Shown piece after piece: positions 45,137 through 54,478 of a stretch of DNA of 64,000 nt; within the stretch, counting starts at the first letter, position 1, and every line of letters starts with the position of its first letter. Both the position numbers and the translations under genes were made by a program. The notes below the pieces were generated by a model. It saw only the letters and a program-made list of their open reading frames with translations. It was not told where the DNA came from and did not search any database. Source of the stretch: Flavobacterium sp. KACC 22761 (GTDB lineage: Bacteria > Bacteroidota > Bacteroidia > Flavobacteriales > Flavobacteriaceae); assembly GCF_034058155.1 (NCBI RefSeq), contig NZ_CP139148.1, positions 4,980,593-5,044,592 of the forward strand, in the 5' to 3' direction.

Positions 45137-45614
45137 AGTTTTTGATATTTAGTTGTACAAACATAGGAGAAATATGATCTGTTAAAATGAAAAATTTTAA
45201 AAATTAACATTTAGAAATTTCTGCCCAAAAATGTTAAAATTTAGCTTAAATTATATCGTTGGAATTGTCAATTTTTGACACGATTTTTAGCTGGACAAAC
45301 TATGATTCGCATTTTGGTTTTTGAGCGATTTTAACAAAGGTTCTGAGGTTCTTAGAAGCTAAAGTACTCAAGTTTTGTTTTTTTGATTTTGAAAAAATGC
45401 ATTTTTACAATTAATCAAAATTTTCAGAATCTGATGTTAGACGCACTGCAGTGCGTCTCTACAATAAAACCATAAAAAACCTTTGTACCTCTGGATCTTT
45501 GCCCCTTTGTCCCTAAAAAGAAAAAAACTTAGTCCCGAAGTATCGGGATAGCATCTTAGAACCTTAGCCACTTTTTTTTGTACCTTTGCCACTCTGAACC
45601 TTTGAACCTCTACA
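45137..45614. repeat. Repeat-rich intergenic region ahead of truA
   Basis: CAAAG, CTGAG, CTTAG, CTAAA and CTCAA begin at 45335, 45343, 45351, 45359 and 45367. A palindrome AGACGCACTGCAGTGCGTCT lies at 45439. CTTTG/CTCTG units start at 45481, 45489, 45497 and 45505, a hairpin TCCCGAAG/TATCGGGA at 45533-45548, and CTTAG at 45555 and 45563. Further CTTTG/CTCTG units at 45576, 45584, 45592, 45600 and 45608 run directly up to the truA start. Confidence 0.85.
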
Positions 45615-46361
45615 GTGAGATATTTTATTCAATTTGCATACAACGGAACACCTTATAATGGCTGGCAATTTCAGCCAAACGCACCTTCTGTTCAGGAAAC
45701 TTTAAACAAAGCGCTTTCGGTTTTATTAAATACACCTATAAATGTTATGGGCGCCGGACGCACGGACACAGGAGTTCATGCTACAGAAATGTACGGCCAT
45801 TTTGATGTTGAAAATTTGTTAGATGTTCCTGTTTTAGTGCATAAACTAAATTCATTTTTGCCAAAAGATATTGCTGTTTTTGACATTATATTGGTTCATG
45901 ATGACGCGCATTGCAGATTTGACGCAACAAAGCGCACTTATGAATACCACATCAATACTGTTAAAAATCCGTTTTTGCAGGAACTCAGCTGGTATGTAAG
46001 TCAAAAATTAGATGTAGCTTTGATGAATGAAGCGGCGCAAATTTTACTGAAACATACCGATTTTCAATGCTTCTCAAAAGTCAATACAGATGTAAACACT
46101 TTTGATTGCACGGTTTTTGAGGCCTATTGGAAAAATGAAAATAATAAACTGATTTTCACAATTTCGGCCAACCGATTTTTACGAAATATGGTTCGGGCAA
46201 TTGTGGGCACATTAATCAACATTGGTCTTCATAAAATTACGTTGACTGATTTTGAGAACATTATTGCCAGCAAGAGCAGAGAAAAAGCAGGATTTTCAGT
46301 TCCGGCTCACGGTTTATATTTGACCAAAATTAATTACGATTACATAAATAGCCCTGATTGA
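45615..46361 (+). CDS. truA: tRNA pseudouridine(38-40) synthase
   Basis: The 248-residue protein begins at GTG 45615, giving RYFIQFAYNGTPYNGWQFQP, the normal TruA start. The catalytic aspartate is in GAGRTDTGVHATEM. It converts uridines 38-40 in the anticodon arm to pseudouridine. The GTG start is required because no ATG upstream is in frame. A repeat array reaches to within a few bases of the start, so the untranslated leader must contain it or be extremely short. Confidence 0.94.
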   Translation: MRYFIQFAYNGTPYNGWQFQPNAPSVQETLNKALSVLLNTPINVMGAGRTDTGVHATEMYGHFDVENLLDVPVLVHKLNSFLPKDIAVFDIILVHDDAHCRFDATKRTYEYHINTVKNPFLQELSWYVSQKLDVALMNEAAQILLKHTDFQCFSKVNTDVNTFDCTVFEAYWKNENNKLIFTISANRFLRNMVRAIVGTLINIGLHKITLTDFENIIASKSREKAGFSVPAHGLYLTKINYDYINSPD

Positions 46362-46384
46362 AGTGAAAAGCTTTTTTGAAAAAA

Positions 46385-46475
46385 TATTGTTTTTGTGTTT
46401 TTTATAAAGCGACCAACGGAAGCTCTTATAAAAAACATTACAAAAACATATTTTTGAGAAAAACTTGTAACGTAA
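46385..46475. repeat. Large imperfect hairpin between truA and the ABC exporter
   Basis: ATTGTTTTTGTGTTTTTTAT near 46388-46407 is largely complementary to a segment near 46427-46453 (ATAAAAAACATTACAAAAAC). It may act as a weak terminator or RNA stem. Confidence 0.45.
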
Positions 46476-46500
46476 AGCAGGAAATAGCTCCTTATAATAA

Positions 46501-48255
46501 ATGAAAGCAAAAGCATTTGATACCGGCTTATTCAAACGAATTTTAAAATATACCAAACCTTACAAATGGCGTTATTATGGCGTGATTGTTTTTGCTATTT
46601 CGCTGTCGATTTTTGCAGCGCTTCGTCCCTATTTGCTAAAACAGACTGTTGATGGTTATATCAAAACCCACGACAAATATGGCTTGTTGATGTATATTAT
46701 CTTGATGGGGCTTGTGCTTTTGATGGAAGTTTTTTCACAATTCTATTTTGTGTATTGGGCCAATTGGCTTGGGCAGGATATTGTAAAAGACATTCGCACC
46801 AAACTTTTCAAGCATATTTTGAGTTTCAGAATGAAATATTTTGATTTGGTTCCGGTTGGGCAATTGGTTACCCGATCGGTTTCAGATATTGAATCGATTG
46901 CTCGTATTTTCAGCCAAGGTCTTTTTATGATTATCAGTGATTTGATGAAAATGCTGGTGGTTTTGCTTTTCATGTTTTACATGAACTGGAAATTAACTTG
47001 GATTGTGGTTGTAGCAATGCCAATTCTGGTTTATGTTACCCGAATTTTTCAGCGTAAAATGCAGGTTGCCTTTGAAGAAGTTCGTACTCAGATTGCCAAC
47101 ATGAACTCTTTTGTTCAGGAACGTGTGACAGGAATGAAGATTGTACAGCTTTTTAACCGAGAAAAAATTGAGGCTGAAAAATTCAGAGAAATCAACGACA
47201 AACATAGAGTTGCTTGGATCAAAACCATTTTATACAACTCGATATTTTTCCCAATTGCCGATATTATTTCGTCAATAACTTTAGGTCTCGTGGTCGTTTT
47301 TGGTGGATTTAAAATTTTGAATGGTGATCATTTTACTACGTTTGGAGATTTATTTTCTTATACGATGTTTATTGGTATGCTCTTTAATCCGTTACGCCAG
47401 ATAGCTGATAAATTCAATGAAATGCAACTAGGAATGATTGCGGCCAATCGTGTTTTTGATATTATTGACACTCAAGATCATATTCAGGATACGGGTACAA
47501 TTGAAGCTCCGGTTTTTAGCGGCAGTATCGAATTCAAAGAGGTTCGTTTTAGTTATATTCCAGAAGAAGAAGTTATTAAAGGAATCGATTTATCTGTTGA
47601 TTCGGGACAGACAATTGCAATTGTTGGTTCGACAGGAGCAGGAAAATCGACTATTATTAATTTACTGAATCGTTTTTACGAAATTAATAGCGGTACTATT
47701 TATATCGACGGACATAATATTGAAAACTATACATTGGCATCTTTAAGAAAACAAATTGCCGTGGTTTTGCAAGATGTATTTTTGTTTGCCGACACGATTT
47801 ACAACAACATCACTTTGCATAATCCAGAAATAACGCGCGAAAAAGTGCTTGAAGCGTCAAAGAAAATTGGCGTACACGATTTCATCATGAGTTTGCCAGA
47901 CAATTATGATTTTGATGTAAAAGAACGCGGTGTTATGCTGTCATCTGGCCAGCGTCAATTAATCGCCTTTTTGCGTTCATACGTGAGCAATCCAAGTATT
48001 TTGATTTTGGATGAAGCAACATCATCTATCGATACTTATTCTGAAGAATTGATTCAGCGTGCAACCGAAACGATTACCAAAGGAAGAACTTCAATTATCA
48101 TCGCACACCGATTAGCAACAATTGTAAATGCAGACAAAATTGTAGTTATGGATAAAGGTCTTATTGTAGAGCAAGGAACACACCAAGAATTGCTTAACAA
48201 AACCGATGGTTATTACAAAAACTTGTATGATTCGCAATTTTCGGTAGCGAATTGA
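46501..48255 (+). CDS. ABC transporter, fused permease and ATPase (MsbA-like)
   Basis: The 584-residue half-transporter has six membrane helices in residues 20-310 and an ATPase with Walker A GSTGAGKSTIINLL, signature LSSGQRQLIAFLR and Walker B ILILDEATSSID. It would act as a homodimer, exporting lipid or drug-like substrates. The signature has SSGQ in the normal position. The substrate is not known; MsbA-type lipid flipping is one option. Confidence 0.9.
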   Translation: MKAKAFDTGLFKRILKYTKPYKWRYYGVIVFAISLSIFAALRPYLLKQTVDGYIKTHDKYGLLMYIILMGLVLLMEVFSQFYFVYWANWLGQDIVKDIRTKLFKHILSFRMKYFDLVPVGQLVTRSVSDIESIARIFSQGLFMIISDLMKMLVVLLFMFYMNWKLTWIVVVAMPILVYVTRIFQRKMQVAFEEVRTQIANMNSFVQERVTGMKIVQLFNREKIEAEKFREINDKHRVAWIKTILYNSIFFPIADIISSITLGLVVVFGGFKILNGDHFTTFGDLFSYTMFIGMLFNPLRQIADKFNEMQLGMIAANRVFDIIDTQDHIQDTGTIEAPVFSGSIEFKEVRFSYIPEEEVIKGIDLSVDSGQTIAIVGSTGAGKSTIINLLNRFYEINSGTIYIDGHNIENYTLASLRKQIAVVLQDVFLFADTIYNNITLHNPEITREKVLEASKKIGVHDFIMSLPDNYDFDVKERGVMLSSGQRQLIAFLRSYVSNPSILILDEATSSIDTYSEELIQRATETITKGRTSIIIAHRLATIVNADKIVVMDKGLIVEQGTHQELLNKTDGYYKNLYDSQFSVAN

Positions 48256-48399
48256 GGCTCAAAATGCTAAAAAAACATTTCTAAACGTTAAATCAGCGTT
48301 ATAGAAATCATAAAACTGCATCTGACGGCTAAGGCTTTAACACTTCGTTTTTGGTTTATTATTTACCTTTGAGATTGTAGAAATCAAATGTAAAAGAAA

Positions 48400-48984
48400 A
48401 TGCCACAAAACAGATTTTATCCAGAAGAACAATTCAAAGAAATAGAAATAAACGCCTCATTGCAACTTAAATATGCCATTTCAAACCGAGGCCGATTAAT
48501 CAGTTTTACTGACGAAATTGCAAACGGCAGAATCCTCAAAGGCGGTTTAAGCGATGGTTATCCAACCTTTAGATTCAAAGTTAAAAAAGATGACAAAATT
48601 GTCAACAAATATCTTTTTCTCTACAAATTAGTTGCGCAATATTTTATCCCGAAACAATCAGAAGATCAAACTTATGTTCTTCATTTGGATTACAACCGAA
48701 GCAATGATGACGTAAGTAATTTGCGTTGGGCTACAAAACAGGAAATGATGGCGCACAGCCGTAAAAGTCCGCGTGTAATTCAGGCGAAAAAGAATCTGAT
48801 TGAACACAACCTAAAAGCAGACGGAAGAAAACTGACCACTACAAAAGTGATGCTGATCAAGAAAATATTGGCTAGACCCGAACAAAAAACACGCTTGAAA
48901 ATGATCGCAAAACAATTTGGCGTAAGCGAAATGCAGATCCGCAGAATTGCAAGTGGTGAAAACTGGGGACACGTTAAGGTTTAA
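48400..48984 (+). CDS. NUMOD4/HNH-like DNA-binding protein
   Basis: The 194-residue protein has a NUMOD4-like start (LKYAISNRGRLISF), an HNH-like core (YVLHLDYNRSNDDVSNLRWA) and a C-terminal helix-turn-helix (MIAKQFGVSEMQIRRIASGE). It resembles free-standing homing endonucleases. The HNH core has Leu-His where many active enzymes have His-His or Asp-His, so nuclease activity is uncertain. No intron or intein is seen nearby; it may be a domesticated regulator. Confidence 0.75.
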   Translation: MPQNRFYPEEQFKEIEINASLQLKYAISNRGRLISFTDEIANGRILKGGLSDGYPTFRFKVKKDDKIVNKYLFLYKLVAQYFIPKQSEDQTYVLHLDYNRSNDDVSNLRWATKQEMMAHSRKSPRVIQAKKNLIEHNLKADGRKLTTTKVMLIKKILARPEQKTRLKMIAKQFGVSEMQIRRIASGENWGHVKV

Positions 48985-49401
48985 TAATGTTTATAGTTTA
49001 TAGTTTTTGGTTTATAGTTAAATACACTTAACCTTTAACCTATAACGCTTAACTTATATTTAGCCACAGATTATTTGGATTTAAAGGATTATAAAAATCT
49101 GTGTTAATCTTTATAATCTGTGGCTAATTTTTTTAACTAATTTTCTAGGTGGCTTGTCACTAATAACTAATCACTTCTCACCTAAATCACAAAATCAATT
49201 CATAATTCACAATTTACAATTCACAATTACCTTGGTTTCTGTGAAAAGACTAAAATGTCATGCGCTAAAAATAAATTTTGGGGCGTTGATTTAAAATAAA
49301 TCCTTAAATTCGCAATCACAAATAACAAAAAAAGAAAATCGAAAAATGAGTTTCGGAAATATAACCCTCATTTTCGGTAATAAATACTAAAAACCAAAAA
49401 A
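48985..49401. other. Intergenic region before lpdA with a palindromic repeat and candidate promoter
   Basis: TAGCCACAGATTAT (49061-49074) and its complement (49111-49126) form one of the GCCAC-type inverted repeats. TTG at 49286 and TAAATTCG at 49305-49312 form a possible promoter with a 16-base spacer. I see no gene. Confidence 0.5.
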
Positions 49402-50790
49402 ATGAAATACGACGTTATTGTTTTAGGAAGTGGTCCTGGTGGCTATGTAACAGCAATTAGAGCTTCTCAATTAGGCTTTAAAACTGCTGTAGTTGAAAAA
49501 GAAAACCTAGGAGGTGTATGTTTGAACTGGGGTTGTATCCCAACAAAAGCATTATTGAAATCGGCTCAGGTTTTTGATTACCTTAAACACGCTTCTGATT
49601 ACGGATTAAAAGTTTCTGAATTCGACAAGGATTTCCCTGCAGTTATTCAACGCAGCCGTGGTGTTGCTGAAGGAATGAGCAAAGGTGTTCAGTTCTTGAT
49701 GAAAAAAAACAAAATTGACGTTATCGAAGGTTTTGGAAAATTAAAACCAGGAAAAAAACTTGACGTTACTGATAAAGACAATAAAGTTACCGAATATAGC
49801 GCTGACCACATCATCATCGCAACTGGTGCTCGTTCTCGCGAGTTGCCAAACTTACCTCAAGATGGTGTAAAAGTAATTGGTTACCGTCAGGCAATGACTT
49901 TGCCAACTCAGCCAAAATCTATGATTATTGTTGGTTCTGGAGCAATTGGAGTGGAGTTCGCTCACTTCTACAACTCAATGGGAACAGATGTTACTATCGT
50001 AGAATTTATGCCAAACGTAGTTCCTGTAGAAGACGAAGATATCTCAAAACAATTTGAGCGCTCTTTGAAAAAATCAGGAATTAAAGTAATGACTAACTCT
50101 TCTGTTGAGCGTATTGACACTACAGGAGCTGGAGTTAAAGCTTTTGTTAAAACTGCAAAAGGAGAAGAAGTTTTAGAAGCTGACATCGTGCTTTCTGCAG
50201 TTGGAATCAAAACAAACATTGAAAACATTGGATTAGAAGAAGTTGGTATCGCTGTTGACAGAGACAAAATCTTAGTTAACGCTTACAACGCAACTAACAT
50301 TCCTGGTTATTACGCAATTGGAGACGTTACTCCAGGTCAAGCTTTAGCTCACGTAGCTTCAGCTGAAGGAATCAACTGTGTTGAGAAAATCAAAGGTCTT
50401 CACGTAGATCCAATCGATTACGGAAACGTTCCTGGTTGTACTTATGCAACTCCAGAAATCGCTTCTGTTGGTTTAACAGAAAAACAAGCAAAAGAAAAAG
50501 GTTACGAATTAAAAATTGGTAAATTCCCATTCTCAGCTTCTGGAAAAGCTAAAGCTGCTGGAAATGCTGACGGATTCGTAAAAGTAATTTTTGATGCGAA
50601 ATATGGAGAATGGTTAGGATGCCACATGATTGGTGCTGGTGTTACAGATATGATTGCTGAGGCAGTTGTAGCTCGTAAACTAGAAACTACTGGTCACGAA
50701 ATCCTTAAATCTATCCACCCTCACCCGACAATGAGCGAGGCTGTTATGGAAGCTGTTGCTGATGCTTACGGCGAAGTAATTCACTTGTAA
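49402..50790 (+). CDS. lpdA: Dihydrolipoyl dehydrogenase
   Basis: The 462-residue flavoprotein starts with the FAD loop LGSGPGGYVTAIRA. The redox disulfide is Cys40/Cys45 in GGVCLNWGCIPTK, the NAD loop is IVGSGAIGVEFA, and the catalytic HPHPTMSEA lies near the C-terminus. It reoxidises dihydrolipoamide in pyruvate and 2-oxoglutarate dehydrogenase complexes. It stands alone here, ended by a hairpin. Codon use is that of a highly expressed gene (many AAC, GGT, GCT). Confidence 0.96.
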   Translation: MKYDVIVLGSGPGGYVTAIRASQLGFKTAVVEKENLGGVCLNWGCIPTKALLKSAQVFDYLKHASDYGLKVSEFDKDFPAVIQRSRGVAEGMSKGVQFLMKKNKIDVIEGFGKLKPGKKLDVTDKDNKVTEYSADHIIIATGARSRELPNLPQDGVKVIGYRQAMTLPTQPKSMIIVGSGAIGVEFAHFYNSMGTDVTIVEFMPNVVPVEDEDISKQFERSLKKSGIKVMTNSSVERIDTTGAGVKAFVKTAKGEEVLEADIVLSAVGIKTNIENIGLEEVGIAVDRDKILVNAYNATNIPGYYAIGDVTPGQALAHVASAEGINCVEKIKGLHVDPIDYGNVPGCTYATPEIASVGLTEKQAKEKGYELKIGKFPFSASGKAKAAGNADGFVKVIFDAKYGEWLGCHMIGAGVTDMIAEAVVARKLETTGHEILKSIHPHPTMSEAVMEAVADAYGEVIHL

Positions 50791-50848
50791 AATATACAAT
50801 GTAAAGGCTCAAATACCTTTACGGAGTTATATATAATTTTCAATTTAT

Positions 50849-50883
50849 AAAATCCGATTTGTGCAAACAGATCGGATTTTTTT
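50849..50883 (+). terminator. Terminator after lpdA
   Basis: Arms AAATCCGAT (50850-50858) and ATCGGATTT (50871-50879) are followed by a T-run. Confidence 0.88.
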
Positions 50884-50983
50884 GCTTTAAAAAGCTTAAT
50901 TTAGCAAATGCTGAGATGCATTTTTTTAAATCCTAACTTCAGCTTTAGCATTCAGAAAAATGGTGTTTAATAAAATCTACGTT

Positions 50984-51373
50984 ATGAATACAGCCATTCA
51001 AGATTATAACAATTCACAAAGCAGTTCAGACAAAGAAATTTGCGACCAATTGGCGTTGATAATTGATGAGAACCTGCCTGAAGCAGAAAACAAAATCTGG
51101 CATGCACATCCGGTTTGGTTTTTAGACGGAAATCCGATTGTGGGCTACAGCAAGCTGAAAGATTCGGTAAGATTGCTTTTCTGGAGCGGACAGACTTTTG
51201 AAGAAGAAAAATTACAAAACGAAGGTTCATTTAAAGCAGCCGAAATGCGCTATACAAGCGCCGACCAAATAACCAAACAAGACCTGAAACGATGGCTCGA
51301 AAAAAGCATCGAAATTCAGTGGGATTATAAAAATATTGTCAAACGAAAAGGAGTCTTGCTACGACTCAAATAA
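50984..51373 (+). CDS. DUF1801-like protein
   Basis: From ATG 50984 the protein has 129 residues and contains NKIWHAHPVWFLDGNPIVGY and a following LLFWSG segment, typical of the DUF1801/YdhG-like fold. Function is unknown. An earlier in-frame ATG at 50960 adds eight residues. A second, different DUF1801 gene lies at 62442. Confidence 0.7.
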   Translation: MNTAIQDYNNSQSSSDKEICDQLALIIDENLPEAENKIWHAHPVWFLDGNPIVGYSKLKDSVRLLFWSGQTFEEEKLQNEGSFKAAEMRYTSADQITKQDLKRWLEKSIEIQWDYKNIVKRKGVLLRLK

Positions 51374-51398
51374 CAACCCAAAACAACTACAAATCAAA

Positions 51399-52133
51399 AT
51401 GAAATTTTTACCCCTAATCGCCTCTATTATTATTACTTCTACAAGCTTTTCACAAACAAAAATGCTTTCAATAAACGAACTCATCGACAAAAACGATTCG
51501 GGCTGGAAATCGGTCAAAGAAATGGCAGGAACTGCAAAAAACAAAATAGAAATTCTTCCTGTTGATTCGCAAAAAGCAAATGATGCTTTGTATCATACTC
51601 AAATAAACACCAAGACAACAATGGGTGCTGTTATTTACAAAACCGGCGGTATTTTAGTCGATAATGGCTGGATCAGAATTCTAGGTTCTGGAAGTGCAAA
51701 ACTTAATCGTAGTCTTCCTGATTGGAATAAAGGAAAAACTTTTAAGGAATTTGGCGAAGTTCCTGGTTATTTATTAATTGCAGACGATGCTTTGGGTGGG
51801 TTTTACATTTTAAACGGGGGCGCACTTGGAACTGATGTTGGCAAAGTATATTATTTCTCTCCAGACAATTTAGAATATGAACCTCTCGGTATTAATTATC
51901 CTCAATTTTTAGATTTCTGCTTCAACAACGATTTAGAAAATTATTACGAAGGAAGCAGATGGGACAAATGGAAGGATGAAGTTGCCGGTTTAAAAGGCGA
52001 TCAGGTTTTTAATTTTTATCCGTTTTTATGGACACAAGAAGGAAGCGACATCAACAAAGTCACCAGAAAAATAATTCCTATTGAAGAACAATACAGCTTG
52101 AATATTGACTTGCGAAAACAAATGGGATTATAA
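51399..52133 (+). CDS. DUF2625 family protein, exported
   Basis: The ATG at 51399 gives 244 residues with a signal peptide (MKFLPLIASIIITSTSFSQ). The body contains INELIDKNDSGW and LLIADDALGGFYILNGGALG, which recall DUF2625. No function is established. The upstream in-frame ATG at 51336 lies inside the preceding gene and is unlikely. Confidence 0.78.
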   Translation: MKFLPLIASIIITSTSFSQTKMLSINELIDKNDSGWKSVKEMAGTAKNKIEILPVDSQKANDALYHTQINTKTTMGAVIYKTGGILVDNGWIRILGSGSAKLNRSLPDWNKGKTFKEFGEVPGYLLIADDALGGFYILNGGALGTDVGKVYYFSPDNLEYEPLGINYPQFLDFCFNNDLENYYEGSRWDKWKDEVAGLKGDQVFNFYPFLWTQEGSDINKVTRKIIPIEEQYSLNIDLRKQMGL

Positions 52134-52245
52134 AAAAGCATTTTAAAAAAATAACACTTTAGTTTTCAGTTTTTTAATCTTATTTTTACTACTGACACAC
52201 GGTTGTCATAAGGTGATTTTATCTTTATAAAGTAAATTGAAAATT

Positions 52246-52626
52246 ATGGAAACTAAAGATGGAAAATTAGCCGTTTATGCGCCAACCAGACAAGATTGGC
52301 GCAATTGGCTTGATGCAAACAGCCAAATCGAAAAATCAGTATGGCTTATTTTGTATCACAAAAAAAGCAAAATGCCAAGCATCAATTTAATAGAAGCTAC
52401 AGAAGAAGCACTTTGTTTTGGATGGATTGACAGCCTTTGCAAAAAACGCGATGCCGAAAGTTATTATCTGACTTTTTCTCATCGTAATCCGAAAACGAGC
52501 AAATGGAGCAAGCCAAATATTGAAAGAGCAGAAAGACTTATTGCACAAAATTTAATGACAGAACACGGTCAAAAATTAATTGATATTGCAAAAGAACAAG
52601 GAAAATGGATTATTGATGCCAAATAA
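52246..52626 (+). CDS. YdeI/OmpD-associated family protein, C-terminally shortened
   Basis: The 126 residues contain family segments WRNWLDANSQIEKSVWLIL, EALCFGWIDSLCKKRD and TSKWSKPNIERAERL. Relatives are usually about 190 residues with a C-terminal helical tail that is missing here; the frame ends at IIDAK and I find no continuation in another frame. It is either a short variant or a decayed copy. The function is unknown. Confidence 0.78.
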   Translation: METKDGKLAVYAPTRQDWRNWLDANSQIEKSVWLILYHKKSKMPSINLIEATEEALCFGWIDSLCKKRDAESYYLTFSHRNPKTSKWSKPNIERAERLIAQNLMTEHGQKLIDIAKEQGKWIIDAK

Positions 52627-52664
52627 AAATAACTATTATTACTATAACCAAAAACTTTCTAACC

Positions 52665-53345
52665 ATGCTAAAACAAATTCTCTTACTCTTGCTTTTCAGC
52701 TTAGGAGTCAGTGCTTTTGCTCAAGAACTTGAGTTTAAAGCCCCAGACTACAAACAAATCGAAAAAGAAATTCAGGATAAAAAATCGGCATTTTATTATC
52801 CAAAATTAATGGAGCGATTGACTAAAAATGATACGCTTATGACGCAGGAAGAATTTAGGCATTTGTATTTTGGTTATGTTTTCCAGCCAAAATATAATGC
52901 TTTCTGGAGATCTCCAGACGAAAAAAAGCTTCGTGAATATTACAATAAAGAGAAGTTAGAAACTGCAGATTATGACGAAATCATCAAACTAGCCAATCAC
53001 ACGCTGGCTGATTTTCCTTTTGATCTTCAACAACTAAATTATCTGGCCTATATTTATCATTTAAAGGGCGATGATGAATCGGCCAAAATAACTTCATACA
53101 AATTTCACAACATCATGAACGCCATTCTATCTTCTGGAGATGGCAAAAAATGCGAAACAGGATTTCATGTTTTATTGGTTGATCACGAATATGTAATGCT
53201 GCATCTTTTTGAACTCGAATCGAAAGGGCAATCATTAGTTGGAAACTGCGACTATCTTAGTTTCGAAAAAGGAAAATACAAGGTTGACGGCATATATTTC
53301 AATATTGAAAAAATGCTCGAAAATGAAGCCAAATCATTGAAATAA
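52665..53345 (+). CDS. DUF4919 family protein, exported
   Basis: The 226-residue protein has a signal peptide (ends near SAFAQ). The DUF4919 pattern includes ERLTKNDTLMTQEEFRHLYF and CDYLSFEKGKYKVDGIYFN. It is common in Bacteroidetes and has no known function. Confidence 0.8.
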   Translation: MLKQILLLLLFSLGVSAFAQELEFKAPDYKQIEKEIQDKKSAFYYPKLMERLTKNDTLMTQEEFRHLYFGYVFQPKYNAFWRSPDEKKLREYYNKEKLETADYDEIIKLANHTLADFPFDLQQLNYLAYIYHLKGDDESAKITSYKFHNIMNAILSSGDGKKCETGFHVLLVDHEYVMLHLFELESKGQSLVGNCDYLSFEKGKYKVDGIYFNIEKMLENEAKSLK

Positions 53346-53359
53346 AACCTACAAATTGA

Positions 53360-53791
53360 ATGACGATAACTGAAATCAGAAAAAAGGATTACGAACCTTT
53401 AAAAAAATTATTTTTAGAGGAACGAAAAAACACTTTTTCTTGGCTGGATCCATCTGAATTCCAATTGGATGATTTCGAAAAATTGACGCAAGGCGAACTG
53501 ATTTTAACGGCACTTATTGATGATATTCCGGTTGGATTTATTTCAATATGGATGCCCAATAATTTTATTCATCATTTGTATATCGCCCAAGAACATCAAG
53601 GCAAAAATATTGGAACTGAATTGCTTAAAGCAACCGTTAAAAAAACCACGTTTCCACTGACATTAAAATGCCTCCAAAAAAATAGCAAAGCAGTTGATTT
53701 TTACAAACAAAAAGGTTTTGTTGAAAAAGAAAAAGGAATGTCAGAACATGGAACCTATATTTTATTTGAATTGAACGAAAACATAAATTAA
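53360..53791 (+). CDS. GNAT-family N-acetyltransferase
   Basis: The 143-residue protein has the acetyl-CoA-binding motif IAQEHQGKNIGTELLKA and the final strand KQKGFVEKEKGMS. The acceptor is unknown. It starts 14 bases after the DUF4919 gene. Confidence 0.87.
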   Translation: MTITEIRKKDYEPLKKLFLEERKNTFSWLDPSEFQLDDFEKLTQGELILTALIDDIPVGFISIWMPNNFIHHLYIAQEHQGKNIGTELLKATVKKTTFPLTLKCLQKNSKAVDFYKQKGFVEKEKGMSEHGTYILFELNENIN

Positions 53792-53815
53792 AACCGGAAC
53801 CACAACCTACCAAAA

Positions 53816-54445
53816 ATGAATTTAACCGAATTACCGATTGACCTAAAAAAACAAATTGAAAATGAAAAAATAGATTTTGCATTAAAAGCAGAACGAAAAT
53901 ATCCACTCAGCAAATCATTGGGCGGATTGCTTATTGGAATTCTCATGTGTGCTTTTATGAGCCTGTTTATATATGCATTTTTTGGACCTATATTCAAAAA
54001 TGAAGAAGGTCATTTTGAATCTAAAGATGTATTAGAAAGGATAAATTGGGGTGATTTGAGCGAATTAATAGTTCCAGGAGGCATTATAAGTTTATTGACT
54101 CTTGCCGGGCTATTTGTGACATTCAAATCACTTTATTCTCTGTTTGAAAAAGGTGGCTATTTTGTTGGCACTCAAACCCGACTAATTCAATTTCAAAACG
54201 GAAAAACTACCAGCACAGATTGGGAACAATTTACAGGAAGCATAAAAATTAAGGCTAAAAACAACTTTGGCGAAATTGAATTTGAATTGCGAAATGGAAA
54301 AATGGAAAGCAGAAAAAACCAACCTGATAAATTTGTTCCGGATATTGTTTATTTAACCGGAATTGACAATGTTTATGACATCGAAAAAAAATGCAGATTA
54401 AGAATCAAGGAAAATGATCCAACTCCTGCAGTTGTCTTGAGTTAA
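53816..54445 (+). CDS. Hypothetical protein with two membrane helices
   Basis: The 209-residue protein has membrane helices near residues 40-62 and 83-108 and a soluble C-terminal half. I recognise no family with confidence. It starts 24 bases after the acetyltransferase gene. Confidence 0.65.
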   Translation: MNLTELPIDLKKQIENEKIDFALKAERKYPLSKSLGGLLIGILMCAFMSLFIYAFFGPIFKNEEGHFESKDVLERINWGDLSELIVPGGIISLLTLAGLFVTFKSLYSLFEKGGYFVGTQTRLIQFQNGKTTSTDWEQFTGSIKIKAKNNFGEIEFELRNGKMESRKNQPDKFVPDIVYLTGIDNVYDIEKKCRLRIKENDPTPAVVLS

Positions 54446-54478
54446 AACTTTAAAATCGCAAAAAATACTAAATTAAAA

